A DNA stretch of 64,000 nt, taken from JAAURB01 sp049649525 (GTDB taxonomy: Bacteria > Cyanobacteriota > Cyanobacteriia > Cyanobacteriales > Microcoleaceae). This document shows, piece after piece, positions 53,845 through 63,044 of the stretch; position 1 is the stretch's first letter; each line of letters starts with the position of its first letter. The notes under the pieces were generated by a model. That model was given only the letters and a program-made list of their open reading frames with translations, was not told where the DNA came from and did no database searches. The translations under genes and the position numbers were made by a program. The stretch is from NCBI GenBank assembly GCA_049649525.1, contig JBARZE010000017.1, forward strand, positions 62,001 through 126,000, read 5' to 3'.

Positions 53845-54903
53845 TTAGAAATATTCAATGGCGTTTTGAGCTTGTTCTATCCAACTATTAAATAACCCTT
53901 GATTTTGTTCCACCCACTCTTCAGCATGACGACGAATATCTTCAGCTTGATCTTCACCTTGTTGAATCAAATCATTTTGGGTACTGATATCTTCAACTGG
54001 AATTTGAACTAATTCAAAAAACCGTTTTGCGGCTGGGTTAGCCATGACAAATTCTTGATTTGCTAAAACTTCTGCTCGATCAACCAGTAACCCTAAATTT
54101 TTACCATCTATTGAGGTATTTTTTTCTGTATATTGGGCTAAATCTCCAGGTAAATCAGTATAAGGAACAACCAATGTCGTAACATCTTCACCCTCTTTTA
54201 AGACTGAACTCAGCCACATAGGAGTCCAAGTATAGAATAATATCGGTTCCCCTTGTCTGTAGCGCGCCATGGCATCTGCAATTAGGGCAAAATAACTGCC
54301 AGTATCTTGTTCTACTGTCTCTTGCAGCCCATAAACATCAATGTGATGCCGAATCACTTCTTCACAACGCCAACCCGTATTACAACCAATTAAATTCGCT
54401 TTACCATCCCCATCAGAATCGAAGAGTTTAGCAATTTCTGGGTCTTTAAATTGTTCCAGGTTAGTAATATTATATTCCTGCGCGGTTTGGCGATCAATTT
54501 GATAGGATTGTTTGATAGTATCAACAATAGTCCCAAGAGGTTCTAACTTCTCAGTACCCCCAGCATTTTTCAAGAATTCAGCGTGGCCTATGGGATAATA
54601 AGCGGCAGTAAAATCTAAGTCTTGATTGGCGATCGCAACATACATTGCAGAGTAGTCAAGTTCTTTGATTTGTTCAGTCTGATAACCCAGTTTTTTTAAT
54701 CCAATATTAACGATTTCAGCTTGGAATTTTTCTTCTTGTATACTGACCGCAGAATTAACCGTAATCCCTTGACCCGGTAAAGATCCCGCAGAATCGCTTG
54801 ATTCAGATTTACTCAAGTTAGAAGTCGGTTGACAAGCGATTAAACCAATTAAACTAGCAATTAAAGCTGTCGTCAATGTCAGTTTTTTTAGGGAGAATTG
54901 CAT
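53845..54903 (-). CDS. Glycine betaine/choline-type ABC transporter binding lipoprotein
   Basis: A 352-residue lipoprotein (signal TLTTALIASLIGLIAC with the lipobox cysteine at about 24). Substrate-binding domain of the OpuAC/ProX type: GQGITVNSAVSIQEEKFQAEIVNIGLKKLGYQ, FTAAYYPIGHAEFL, LIGCNTGWRCEEVIRHHI, GEPILFYTWTPMWL. The tryptophan-rich pocket (TWTPMWL, GWRCEE) fits binding of a quaternary ammonium compound. No permease or ATPase gene is adjacent, and it is the one gene in the polysaccharide region that has no obvious part in it. Confidence 0.88.
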   Translation of the reverse strand: MQFSLKKLTLTTALIASLIGLIACQPTSNLSKSESSDSAGSLPGQGITVNSAVSIQEEKFQAEIVNIGLKKLGYQTEQIKELDYSAMYVAIANQDLDFTAAYYPIGHAEFLKNAGGTEKLEPLGTIVDTIKQSYQIDRQTAQEYNITNLEQFKDPEIAKLFDSDGDGKANLIGCNTGWRCEEVIRHHIDVYGLQETVEQDTGSYFALIADAMARYRQGEPILFYTWTPMWLSSVLKEGEDVTTLVVPYTDLPGDLAQYTEKNTSIDGKNLGLLVDRAEVLANQEFVMANPAAKRFFELVQIPVEDISTQNDLIQQGEDQAEDIRRHAEEWVEQNQGLFNSWIEQAQNAIEYF

Positions 54904-55056
54904 ATCTTGATATTTCGGAATCCAATCGTTTGCTGGTGAGTTATAACTGACTCATAGATTTTAGAGCTAATCTATCATAGAAATACAATATCACTTCGAT
55001 CAAAAGATTAGCCACTCCCAGATTTTAATAATCTTTACATTTTATATCAGCACTTA

Positions 55057-55080
55057 AGAGACGTTCCTTAAAACGCCTCT
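55057..55080 (-). terminator. Stem-loop downstream of glycosyltransferase gene
   Basis: On the minus strand AGAGGCGTT, a TTAAGG loop and AACGTCTCT form a nine-pair stem with one G-T pair, beginning 13 bases after the stop codon of the gene at 55093. No strong T run follows, so termination is plausible but not certain. Confidence 0.45.
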
Positions 55081-55092
55081 ATACTGAAGTAA

Positions 55093-56145
55093 TTAAGCAG
55101 AAGCTAAGACAGCAGGAGTTTGATAAAATTTCGGCATTTCTACTTGACGCAAAGTGGTTGAACGTCTGAAAATCAAGGATTTTGGCCCGATTGCTTTTAC
55201 CATTTTCCGAGTAATTTTCTGAACAATTGCGGGGGCGCTATTCATCCATTTAAGATAGTAAACCCCCAGAGAATATAAGGATTGATCCACTAAATTTTGC
55301 TCGAAACAGCGTTGCCAAACTCTCAAGGCTTCCGATAAGTTTTGACGGTCTATCCAAGCTTCAGCAAACCAGAAATATTGAATTCTGAGTAAGGCTTTTC
55401 GCTCTTCATTTAACCGATCGGTTTGACTCAATAATTGTTGCAGTCGAGGTAAGCATTCTTCATGGGATTTTAAATGTTCCACAGAACCCGATTGACTACC
55501 CAAAGAAACATATTGAGGTTTGCGCCAAAAGCAATCAGGATAAGGAAACCAACTATAATTTAACCCTAAAATAACAGCTTTTAAATGATATTCCCAATCG
55601 TCCCAACCTAAGTTTTCTGAGTTCCATAATCCGACTTTTTCTAAGGCGGGTTTACGCCAAATGGGGCTAGTGGTTTGCCAAGGAACATCGCGGGCTAAAA
55701 ACCGATCTAAATCTTTTTTTTCTGTTTCTAAATTCCAGAGAATATTAGTATCTCCTGGTTGTTGATGAAATACCATACAAGGAAATACTCCAAAATCTAA
55801 TTCAGGATGTTGTTCCATTAAGTGATAGCGATTTTCTAAGGCGGAAGGGGCTAAACAATCATCAGAATCTAGATAAATAATATAGTCTCCTTTGGCTGCT
55901 GCGGTACCTTTATTACGGCAAGCAGAAGCGCCTGAACCCGCTTGAGTCGTTCTGATATAGCGAATACGAGGATCGCTGTCTAAGCGTTGTTGCACCATTT
56001 CTTGAGTGCCATCATTAGAACCATCATCGATGATAACAGCTTCCCAATCTTTAAACGTTTGCTGTTGAACAGAATTTAAAGTTTGTTGTAAGAGGTCTCG
56101 ACGGTTATATGTGGGAATAATAACTGAAATACTGGGGGCGTTCAT
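55093..56145 (-). CDS. Family 2 glycosyltransferase
   Basis: The start is taken as ATG 56145, directly before the conserved APSISVIIPTYNRRDLLQQTL; the longer frame from a TTG at 56181 would overlap the divergent gene. The GT-A domain has IIDDGSNDGTQEMV, the DxD motif YLDSDDCL near 100 and a WDDWEYHLKAV acceptor loop. About 350 residues. It probably adds a sugar to the lipid-linked repeat. It is divergent from the family 4 glycosyltransferase with only 25 bases between chosen starts. Confidence 0.9.
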   Translation of the reverse strand: MNAPSISVIIPTYNRRDLLQQTLNSVQQQTFKDWEAVIIDDGSNDGTQEMVQQRLDSDPRIRYIRTTQAGSGASACRNKGTAAAKGDYIIYLDSDDCLAPSALENRYHLMEQHPELDFGVFPCMVFHQQPGDTNILWNLETEKKDLDRFLARDVPWQTTSPIWRKPALEKVGLWNSENLGWDDWEYHLKAVILGLNYSWFPYPDCFWRKPQYVSLGSQSGSVEHLKSHEECLPRLQQLLSQTDRLNEERKALLRIQYFWFAEAWIDRQNLSEALRVWQRCFEQNLVDQSLYSLGVYYLKWMNSAPAIVQKITRKMVKAIGPKSLIFRRSTTLRQVEMPKFYQTPAVLASA

Positions 56146-56170
56146 AGGGGGTATGCGATGAGGTGAATTG

Positions 56171-57508
56171 ATGATCAGCAAAGCTGTCTACGTTAGATCT
56201 TATGCACCACTAGAGGAACAAACTGTGACTCAGATCAATACACTACTACTAGCAACGGCAGACGGGGGAAATGGGGCAGATCGGGCCGCCTATCGACTCC
56301 ATCAAGGCTTACAACAGATGGGAACACCTTCTCAGATGTTAGTTCATGCCTCCGCCACCCGCGATCCAACAGTTCATACTTTACAAAGTTCAACAGAAAA
56401 GGCTTTAGCCCGTTTAAATTTAGCCGAACGTTTTGATGGTTTGCCCTTGCAAGCTTATCGACAACGTGACCGTAATATTTTTTCTGCGCAATGGTTGCCT
56501 AATTCCCTCCCGGCTAAGGTCAAGCAGTTACAACCGGATATTATTAATCTGCATTGGGTGTGTAAGGGATATCTTAAAATTGAACATTTCCGCCAATTTT
56601 CCCAACCGTTAGTCTGGACTGCCCATGATATGTGGCCGTTTACGGGGGGATGTCATTATACCCAAGAGTGCGATCGCTATATGAAATCTTGCGGGGCTTG
56701 TCCGCAACTCAAGAGTGATAAAGAAAGTGATTTATCCCGTTGGGTTTGGCAACGTAAAGCTAAAGCATGGCAAGATCTTAATCTCACCCTTGTCACTCCT
56801 AGTCAATGGTTAGCCGACTGCGCCAATTCGAGTCCGTTATTTCAGGATAAGCGGATTGAAGTGATACCAAACGGGATTGATTTAAGCGTTTACAAGCCGA
56901 TGACACGGGCATTAGCACGCGATCGCCTTAATTTACCTCAAAATAAACATTTAATTCTGTTTGGGGCGCGGGCAGCGGATGAAAAACGCAAAGGCTTTGA
57001 TTTATTACAAGCCGCATTACAACGCTTAAGTCGTGAGAAATGGCAAGATGAAATTGAGTTAGTGGTATTTGGTTCTTTAGATAGCCAAACCTCTTTAGAA
57101 TTAGGCTTTCCGGTTCATTCGTTGGGTCGGTTGGGAGATGATTTATCTTTGGCGTTAATTTATGCTGCGGCAGATGTGTTTGTGGCTTCTTCTTTGCAGG
57201 ATAATTTACCCAATACCGTGGTTGAGTCTATTGCTGCGGGGACTCCTTGTGTAGCGTTTAAAATTGGGGGAATGCCCGATATGATAGAACATCAATTGAA
57301 TGGTTATCTTGCCCAACCGTTTGAAGTGGAAGATTTAGCGACTGGAATTGATTGGGTATTATCAGATAAAACTCGTTACCCGCAACTTTGCGATCGCGCC
57401 CGTCAAAAAGCAGAAGCTGAATTCTCATCATTATTACAAGCCCGTCGTTATTTAGCACTTTATACCGAGTTGTTACAAGATTCGCCACTTTCTCAACATC
57501 GAATATAA
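56171..57508 (+). CDS. Family 4 glycosyltransferase
   Basis: About 445 residues. Start at ATG 56171 with GAGGTG upstream; a GTG at 56224 just before TQINTLLLATADGGNGADRAAYRLHQGL is an alternative that would match the usual GT4 N-terminus. The GT-B C-terminal domain carries LILFGARAADEKRKGFDLL, then AADVFVASSLQDNLPNTVVESIAAGTPCVAFKIGGMPD, with the EX7E-type nucleotide-sugar region (E near 360). A CHYTQECDRYMKSCGACPQL cysteine cluster in the N-terminal half is common in this subfamily. Confidence 0.9.
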   Translation: MISKAVYVRSYAPLEEQTVTQINTLLLATADGGNGADRAAYRLHQGLQQMGTPSQMLVHASATRDPTVHTLQSSTEKALARLNLAERFDGLPLQAYRQRDRNIFSAQWLPNSLPAKVKQLQPDIINLHWVCKGYLKIEHFRQFSQPLVWTAHDMWPFTGGCHYTQECDRYMKSCGACPQLKSDKESDLSRWVWQRKAKAWQDLNLTLVTPSQWLADCANSSPLFQDKRIEVIPNGIDLSVYKPMTRALARDRLNLPQNKHLILFGARAADEKRKGFDLLQAALQRLSREKWQDEIELVVFGSLDSQTSLELGFPVHSLGRLGDDLSLALIYAAADVFVASSLQDNLPNTVVESIAAGTPCVAFKIGGMPDMIEHQLNGYLAQPFEVEDLATGIDWVLSDKTRYPQLCDRARQKAEAEFSSLLQARRYLALYTELLQDSPLSQHRI

Positions 57509-57581
57509 TAGGAAAAAGAAGCAATAAACGAGCGACACATTTACCATTTCTACAGTTGTTTTAATTTCACATAAAATTGTT

Positions 57582-58466
57582 ATGAATACATCTCGTATTG
57601 CTGCTATTTTAAGTTGCTTTAACCGCAAACAAAAAACGCTGGCTTGTTTAGCTGCCCTCTATCAACAGAATATATTGCCCGAGATACAATTGGATGTTTA
57701 TTTAGTTGATGATGCCAGTACCGATGGTACAGCCGCAGCGGTTCAACAAACTTATCCAGAGGTTAAAGTTATTCCGGGTACAGGCGGCTTATTTTGGAAT
57801 GGTGGAATGCACCTCGGTTTTGGTCAAGCCATTGCGGCGGGTTACGATTATTATCTGTGGTTAAATGATGATACATTACTCTATCCAACGGCTTTAGAAA
57901 CATTACTCAAAACAGCGACAAATTTAGCCGAAAAAGGAGAACGTCAAGCCATTATTACGGGTTCAACTTGCGATCCTGATACGGGGGAATTAACTTATGG
58001 CGGTGTAGTTCATAACAGTTGGTGGCATCCGTTAAAATTCAAATGTATTCCTCCCACAGATACTCCTCAACGTTGCGATACAATGTATGGAAATTGTGTG
58101 TTAATTCCGCAAACAGTTGTCTATCAACTCGGCAATTTAGAATCAGAATTTACTCATTATGCCGGAGATTTTGACTACGGTTTACGGGCGTATCAACAAG
58201 ATTGTACCGTTTGGGTTGCACCGGGATATTTAGCCACTTGTTATCGAAATCCGCCGGAAGAAAGTATTTGGATGAGTCAAAAAATGTCATTACGAGAACG
58301 CTTTAAAAAAGTGTTGCAACCGAAAGGTTTACCGCCCAAAGAAGCGATGATTTTCGCCCGTCGTCATGCTGGTTTTTTATGGTTTTTCTATTGGGTTTTA
58401 CCTTATATTCGGCTGTTTGTGGTTTCAACGTTTAAGTCTAATAAGAAGTTAGAAACATCTTCTTAA
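57582..58466 (+). CDS. Family 2 (rhamnosyltransferase-like) glycosyltransferase
   Basis: A 294-residue protein. GT-A motifs: AAILSCFNRKQKTLACLAAL, DVYLVDDASTDGTAAAV, GTGGLFWNGGMHLGF and the DxD-type WLNDDTLLYP, then GNCVLIP and HYAGDFDYGLRAYQ. The NGGMHLGF and GDFDYGLR wording is typical of rhamnosyl- and related transferases. It is 73 bases after the family 4 gene. Its last codons form part of a duplicated intergenic unit (58430-58739). Confidence 0.9.
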   Translation: MNTSRIAAILSCFNRKQKTLACLAALYQQNILPEIQLDVYLVDDASTDGTAAAVQQTYPEVKVIPGTGGLFWNGGMHLGFGQAIAAGYDYYLWLNDDTLLYPTALETLLKTATNLAEKGERQAIITGSTCDPDTGELTYGGVVHNSWWHPLKFKCIPPTDTPQRCDTMYGNCVLIPQTVVYQLGNLESEFTHYAGDFDYGLRAYQQDCTVWVAPGYLATCYRNPPEESIWMSQKMSLRERFKKVLQPKGLPPKEAMIFARRHAGFLWFFYWVLPYIRLFVVSTFKSNKKLETSS

Positions 58467-58885
58467 GAGGTGTTATAGTGTGATGCATTTTTATTAGGCA
58501 GTTTAGAATATTCACCACAGAGGCACAGAGGAACACAGAGGAAAAATGTTGTTTGAATCTATGTGCTTAATGCTATATATCTAGTGTCTCTGGGTTATTG
58601 TTCCGTTTTAATGTTTAAGTCTTCTAAGAAGTGTTATAGTGTGATGCATTTTTATTAGGCAGTTTAGAATATTCACCACAGAGGAAAAATGTTGTTTGAA
58701 TCTATGTGCTTAATGCTATATATCTAGTGTCTCTGGGTTTTCTAAGTTATTCTGGAAACCATTTTTAATCTAAGGTTTTTTTAAGAAATATCAGCATTAT
58801 TCAGAAGCTTTAATCTAATCATTCTAACAATAATTACTATTAATAAATAAGAGTTTTAATCTAATTATTTTGTAATGGGTTAATG
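58467..58885. repeat. Tandem duplication after glycosyltransferase gene, with CACAGAGG repeats
   Basis: Two direct copies: 58470-58596 (127 bases) and 58631-58739 (109 bases), starting GTGTTATAGTGTGATGCATT and ending TCTCTGGGTT. They are the same except that the first has an extra 18 bases made of CACAGAGG-type units. The flank TTTAAGTCT--TAAGAAG also recurs, so the duplication reached into the 3' end of the glycosyltransferase gene. The remaining 146 bases up to 58885 are plain AT-rich DNA. Confidence 0.9.
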
Positions 58886-59350
58886 TCAGTTATATGTTGA
58901 TTTCAATAGAGTTAAAACGGGTTTATTTGGGTTAATTAAATTTAGTTGATAATCGGTCAACCCTGCATTTATCCCATTTCCTTCTCTGACGGTAATCAAA
59001 AAGATAAAATTATTATTAGGCGCTTTGATAATCTTCTCAATAAATTGATTTTGTAGTTGTTTTTCATTCAAAACTTTAGCTTGGGAAAAATTGGGTTGGG
59101 AAATACAAAAAATTACTGCCCCGTCTTGATATTGACCAGCATAAAACCAATAGGTTTGATCTAAAGCTTGAAATTCAGATTGGTAAAAAACAATAAATCT
59201 TTCAAGCTGTGACAATTGTTGTTGTCTCTGACAATCTTTATCTAAGTACACTTCGTTAGTGGGTAATTGTTCAGCTAATAAAATCGCTGAAGTTCTGAGT
59301 GTAAAAATTCCCCACCCTACAAACAATACAAAAAATAGTTTTTTTTTCAT
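58886..59350 (-). CDS. Secreted or membrane-anchored protein of unknown function
   Basis: A 154-residue protein with an N-terminal signal or anchor (KKKLFFVLFVGWGIFTLRTSAILLA). Two cysteines in the mature part (KDCQRQQ and IFCISQ) could pair. The sequence FYAGQYQDGAVIFCISQPNF, then FIFLITVREGNGINAG, reads as a small soluble domain, but I do not recognise a family. It lies downstream of nothing on its strand except the cysteine desulfurase gene, 87 bases away, and could share its transcript. Confidence 0.6.
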   Translation of the reverse strand: MKKKLFFVLFVGWGIFTLRTSAILLAEQLPTNEVYLDKDCQRQQQLSQLERFIVFYQSEFQALDQTYWFYAGQYQDGAVIFCISQPNFSQAKVLNEKQLQNQFIEKIIKAPNNNFIFLITVREGNGINAGLTDYQLNLINPNKPVLTLLKSTYN

Positions 59351-59437
59351 TACTTTTTTATCTGGGAGATACTCAATTTTAGACCGATTAATTCTTCAAT
59401 ATAGCAATAGCAGAAAATCAGGTTTAACGAATAACGA

Positions 59438-60613
59438 TTAAGCTTTAATAGCTGAAGGCATCGGTAATAACCGTTGTAAAATCTGCTTTAAAACCATCGC
59501 CGTCCATTCCACATCAGCTAGAGTCGTTTGCTGTCCTAAGGTTAATCGAATTCCTCCTAAAGCCGTATTTTCGTCATATCCCATCGCTGATAATATCGGG
59601 CTAGGGCTTAATTTACCACTGTTACAAGCGCTTCCGGCACTAATACCAATTCCGGCTAAATTAAGCTGACGCACTAACGTTTTTCCGGTAACGGTTGGCG
59701 GCGTTTGAGAAGTATGAGGAATTATACAAAAACTGACATGATGAGGTAAACGATGCAACCGATCTCCGGTGGGAATTAAATTAGGAACATCTGCCAATAA
59801 ATCAAATAAGTAATCGCGTAATTGCATTAATCTGGGTGTTTCTGTCGCTATTTCTTTCGCCGCATATTCAGCCGCCACCCCAAACCCGGCGATATTCGGT
59901 ACGGCTTGAGTCCCCGAACGGTATTTGAACTCTTGACCACCACCTGCCAGCAATGGAAATAAATCTATCCCATCTCGAATATACAGCGCCCCGGCTCCTT
60001 GGGGGCCATAAATCTTATGACTGGATAAAGATAATAAATCAATAGGTAGTTGCTTTACATCAACCGGAATTCGTCCGGCTACCTGAACAGCATCGGTATG
60101 GAATAAGATATTGTGAGAACGAGCAATCTGACCCAACGCTTCAATCGGTTGTAAGGTTCCGACTTCACTTTGACCATAAATTACCGATATCAGCACGGTA
60201 TCTGCTTCAATAGCAGCTTTTAAGTCTAACGGATGTACTCGACCCTGTTTATCTACCGGAAGCCGGGTCACACGCCAGCCAGAGGCTTCTAAACGCTTAA
60301 CAGGTTCTGCGATCGCAGAATGTTCTATACTAGAAATAATCATATGTTGGGGTGTATTATACTGACGAGTGATTCCCCAAATTGCCAGATTATCCGCTTC
60401 TGTTCCCCCCGAAGTAAACACAATAGACTCTGGCGGGGCATTAATTAAATCTCCCACCTGTATTCTGGCTTTTTCAATTGCAGTTGCGGCCCTATTACCC
60501 CACTCATGTAAACTAGAAGGATTACCCCATTGCTGAGTGAGTACAGTTTGCATGGCTCGGATCGCTTCCAGGCGGCAAGGAGTTGTGGCGCTATAGTCGA
60601 GATAAATTTGCAT
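59438..60613 (-). CDS. Cysteine desulfurase, NifS/IscS family
   Basis: A 391-residue PLP enzyme that takes sulfur from cysteine for Fe-S clusters and thio-cofactors. Seen: N-terminal YLDYSATTPC, GGTEADNLA at 69-77, HSA near 98, the Schiff-base lysine K200 (SSHKIYGPQGAGAL) and the sulfur-carrying C330 in GSACNSGKLSPSPIL. The segment that usually reads ANNE(I/V)GT is YGQSEVGT here. Several cyanobacteria keep more than one such enzyme, and this one has no isc or nif neighbours, so I leave the symbol blank. Confidence 0.93.
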   Translation of the reverse strand: MQIYLDYSATTPCRLEAIRAMQTVLTQQWGNPSSLHEWGNRAATAIEKARIQVGDLINAPPESIVFTSGGTEADNLAIWGITRQYNTPQHMIISSIEHSAIAEPVKRLEASGWRVTRLPVDKQGRVHPLDLKAAIEADTVLISVIYGQSEVGTLQPIEALGQIARSHNILFHTDAVQVAGRIPVDVKQLPIDLLSLSSHKIYGPQGAGALYIRDGIDLFPLLAGGGQEFKYRSGTQAVPNIAGFGVAAEYAAKEIATETPRLMQLRDYLFDLLADVPNLIPTGDRLHRLPHHVSFCIIPHTSQTPPTVTGKTLVRQLNLAGIGISAGSACNSGKLSPSPILSAMGYDENTALGGIRLTLGQQTTLADVEWTAMVLKQILQRLLPMPSAIKA

Positions 60614-60709
60614 GAATCAGCAATCTTGATAAAGGTTAAATTTCAAAAGTTTGTTGCGCTCGGGAACATTCTAGCGGTAAAGCTCTTCTAGTCAATCAGA
60701 AGGATAATG

Positions 60710-61111
60710 CTAAATTCCGGGCTTACAAACGTTGTAATCCTCATGGGATAATACTTTTTGAGGTACCAGTAAGTTACCGCTATCTTGACACAGCAATCGA
60801 TAATTGCGAGTCACCGGAATACTAATAATAAAACGATTATGGCGTAGCCGCTTCCCTCCAAAGTCACGGTAACTTTTTTGTTGATTGAGTCCATCGATAA
60901 TATTGCGGGCTTTCAGCACCACATAATCTGGTAAGCCTCTCAGGTCAATCATATCTTGCTCAAAGGAAGCCTCCCAAGCTTGCTTTCGATGGCGTTTTTC
61001 CACCAACGCTTGGCTTTCAATCTCTTGTGCCTTCTGCTTTTGTTTGCAGTGATGGCATACTTTACCATAGCCTTTGTGGCCACAGGAGAACGTTCGTTTT
61101 CTTCTAGACAT
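60710..61111 (-). CDS. Zinc-ribbon protein with RelE/HigB-like domain
   Basis: I start at ATG 61111 (MSRRKRTFSCGHKGYGKVCHHC); the frame opens 13 codons earlier. N-terminal C-G-H and C-H-H-C pattern suggests a small zinc-binding ribbon. The C-terminal part (LRGLPDYVVLKARNIIDGL, then RLRHNRFIISIPVTRNYRLLCQ) resembles the RelE/ParE toxin fold, including a basic, substrate-facing strand. No antitoxin gene is adjacent. It may be a zinc-tethered RNA- or ribosome-associated regulator rather than a toxin. Family assignment is by eye. Confidence 0.55.
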   Translation of the reverse strand: MSRRKRTFSCGHKGYGKVCHHCKQKQKAQEIESQALVEKRHRKQAWEASFEQDMIDLRGLPDYVVLKARNIIDGLNQQKSYRDFGGKRLRHNRFIISIPVTRNYRLLCQDSGNLLVPQKVLSHEDYNVCKPGI

Positions 61112-61361
61112 AGCACAGCAGTGAGGGATTTGACCCAGGTCTGTGAACAAAATTGAGAGATAGACGGCTTATGCAAAATGCTGGGCCGCTTGAGTGTGTG
61201 TAAAAGGAGTGTCACGGAAGTTGAATTAACTGTTACTTAACAGATTATCGGTTTGGAAGGAATCCCTCCAAAGATAATATATTATTTATTTATTGTACGT
61301 AGCTTTGCTACTACTCAAACAGGGAACTCTACAAATAGCATGTTGAGTATTTCTGATAATT

Positions 61362-63044
61362 ATGAAATCATTTCGAGATCGGCAGAATCAGGCCAAGAGT
61401 TCATCAAAAAGAGTTGTTTTCTGGGTCAGCTTGGCAACCTTATTAATTTTGGCCAGTTTACTCACGTATTGGCGAATAAAACGGGATCAAACTTCAATTC
61501 AACCGACTGCCGATCCATTACCCCAAGATCCTTTCATTCAAGTTTATTTTAATCAGTCGATGGCGGCTGTCTATAGCGATCCATATCGTAATCAACCCCG
61601 GTTAGGAGATGATTTAGAACAGATTATCGTGGATACTATTGCGGCAGCAGAGTCAAGGGTTGATGTGGCAGTTCAAGAATTGCGCCTGCCTAAAATAGCC
61701 CAAGCTTTAGCCGAACGTCATCAAGCTGGGGTTAAGGTTCGAGTGATTTTAGAGAATAATTACAGTCGTCCTTGGAGTGATTTTACGGAAAGAGAAATTC
61801 AGCAATTTTCCGAGAGAGAAAAGAGTCGCTATTCAGCCTTTTTTCAACTGGCTGATATTAATCAAGATGGTAATTTGAGTCAGACTGAAATTCAACAACG
61901 GGATGCATTATTGATTTTATTCAATTCAGAAATACCTTGGATTGATGATACCGCTGATGGTTCTAAAGGAACGGGTTTGATGCATCATAAATTTGTTGTG
62001 GTTGATGATAAAACTGTTATCATGAGTTCTGCTAACTTCACTTTGAGTGGTATTCACGGTGATTTTAATCAACCAGGCAGTCGAGGAAATGCCAATCATA
62101 TCTTACTTATTAATAATCCTAAATTAGCCGCTATCTTTACAGCAGAATTTAATCAACTTTGGGGGGATGGAGTTGGCGGAGAAACCGATAGTTTATTTGG
62201 CTTACAAAAAACGGTTCGCAGTGTTGAAGCGCTAAATATTGGAGAAAGTCAAGTCAAAGTACAGTTTTCCCCTATATCCAAAACACAGCCCTGGGAAAAT
62301 AGCAGTAATGGTTTAATTAATAGTATTTTAAATACTGCAAATCAATCTGTAGATTTTGCTTTATTTGTATTTTCTGAACAAGAATTAGCTAATTCTTTAG
62401 AAGATATATCTCAACAACAGGTCACTATTCGAGGTTTAATTGATCCGAGTTTTGCCTATCGGTATTATAGCGAAGGTTTAGATATGATGGGAATTTCGTT
62501 AGGTCATCAATGCCAATATGAAACAGATAACCGTCCCTGGAAACAACCCCTTTCAACTATTGGTATTCCCAACTTACCCCCAGGAGATAAATTGCATCAT
62601 AAATTTGGTATTATAGACAATAAAACCATTATTACAGGTTCCCATAACTGGAGTATAGCCGCTAATCATACTAACGACGAAACTGTATTTATTGTCAAAA
62701 ATCCTATTGTTGCTGCTCATTTTAACCGAGAATTTGACCGATTATATCAAACCGCATCTCTCGGAATTCCTAGCTGGCTAGAGAAGAAAATAGCCACTCA
62801 ACTAGAAGAGTGCAACGGTACAATTACAACGACTTCATCCATCGTTTTACCCTTAAAACTGAATCTTAATACCGCCACTCAAGCCGAACTTGAAGCCTTA
62901 CCCGGTATCGGCCCTAAACTAGCTGAACGAATTATAGCCGCCCGTAAACAAAAGCCGTTTTCATCATGGGAAGATTTAGACCAAGTTTCAGGAATAGGAG
63001 AAAAACTGTTAGAAAAATTGCGCGGTCGTGTAACGTGGCAGTAG
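61362..63044 (+). CDS. Phospholipase D-like nuclease with EF-hand loop and ComEA-type tail
   Basis: A 560-residue protein with an N-terminal membrane anchor (FWVSLATLLILASLLTYW at 20-37), so the bulk is outside the plasma membrane. Two HKD motifs: H208-x-K210-x4-D215 (MHHKFVVVDDKTVIMSSANF) and LHHKFGIIDNKTIITGSHNW near 410. Between the first strands and HKD1 there is a perfect 12-residue EF-hand loop, D165-INQDGNLSQT-E176. The end (residues about 500-560) is a double helix-hairpin-helix like ComEA (LNLNTATQAELEALPGIG, then ISGIGEKLLEKL type). HhH tails bind DNA, so a surface nuclease or DNA-handling enzyme is likely. Confidence 0.88.
   Translation: MKSFRDRQNQAKSSSKRVVFWVSLATLLILASLLTYWRIKRDQTSIQPTADPLPQDPFIQVYFNQSMAAVYSDPYRNQPRLGDDLEQIIVDTIAAAESRVDVAVQELRLPKIAQALAERHQAGVKVRVILENNYSRPWSDFTEREIQQFSEREKSRYSAFFQLADINQDGNLSQTEIQQRDALLILFNSEIPWIDDTADGSKGTGLMHHKFVVVDDKTVIMSSANFTLSGIHGDFNQPGSRGNANHILLINNPKLAAIFTAEFNQLWGDGVGGETDSLFGLQKTVRSVEALNIGESQVKVQFSPISKTQPWENSSNGLINSILNTANQSVDFALFVFSEQELANSLEDISQQQVTIRGLIDPSFAYRYYSEGLDMMGISLGHQCQYETDNRPWKQPLSTIGIPNLPPGDKLHHKFGIIDNKTIITGSHNWSIAANHTNDETVFIVKNPIVAAHFNREFDRLYQTASLGIPSWLEKKIATQLEECNGTITTTSSIVLPLKLNLNTATQAELEALPGIGPKLAERIIAARKQKPFSSWEDLDQVSGIGEKLLEKLRGRVTWQ

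Noticed and set aside
58500..58545. CACAGAGG repeats as a possible CRISPR array
   Set aside because: Units are only 8-10 bases, adjacent and without unique spacers; they are simple repeats.
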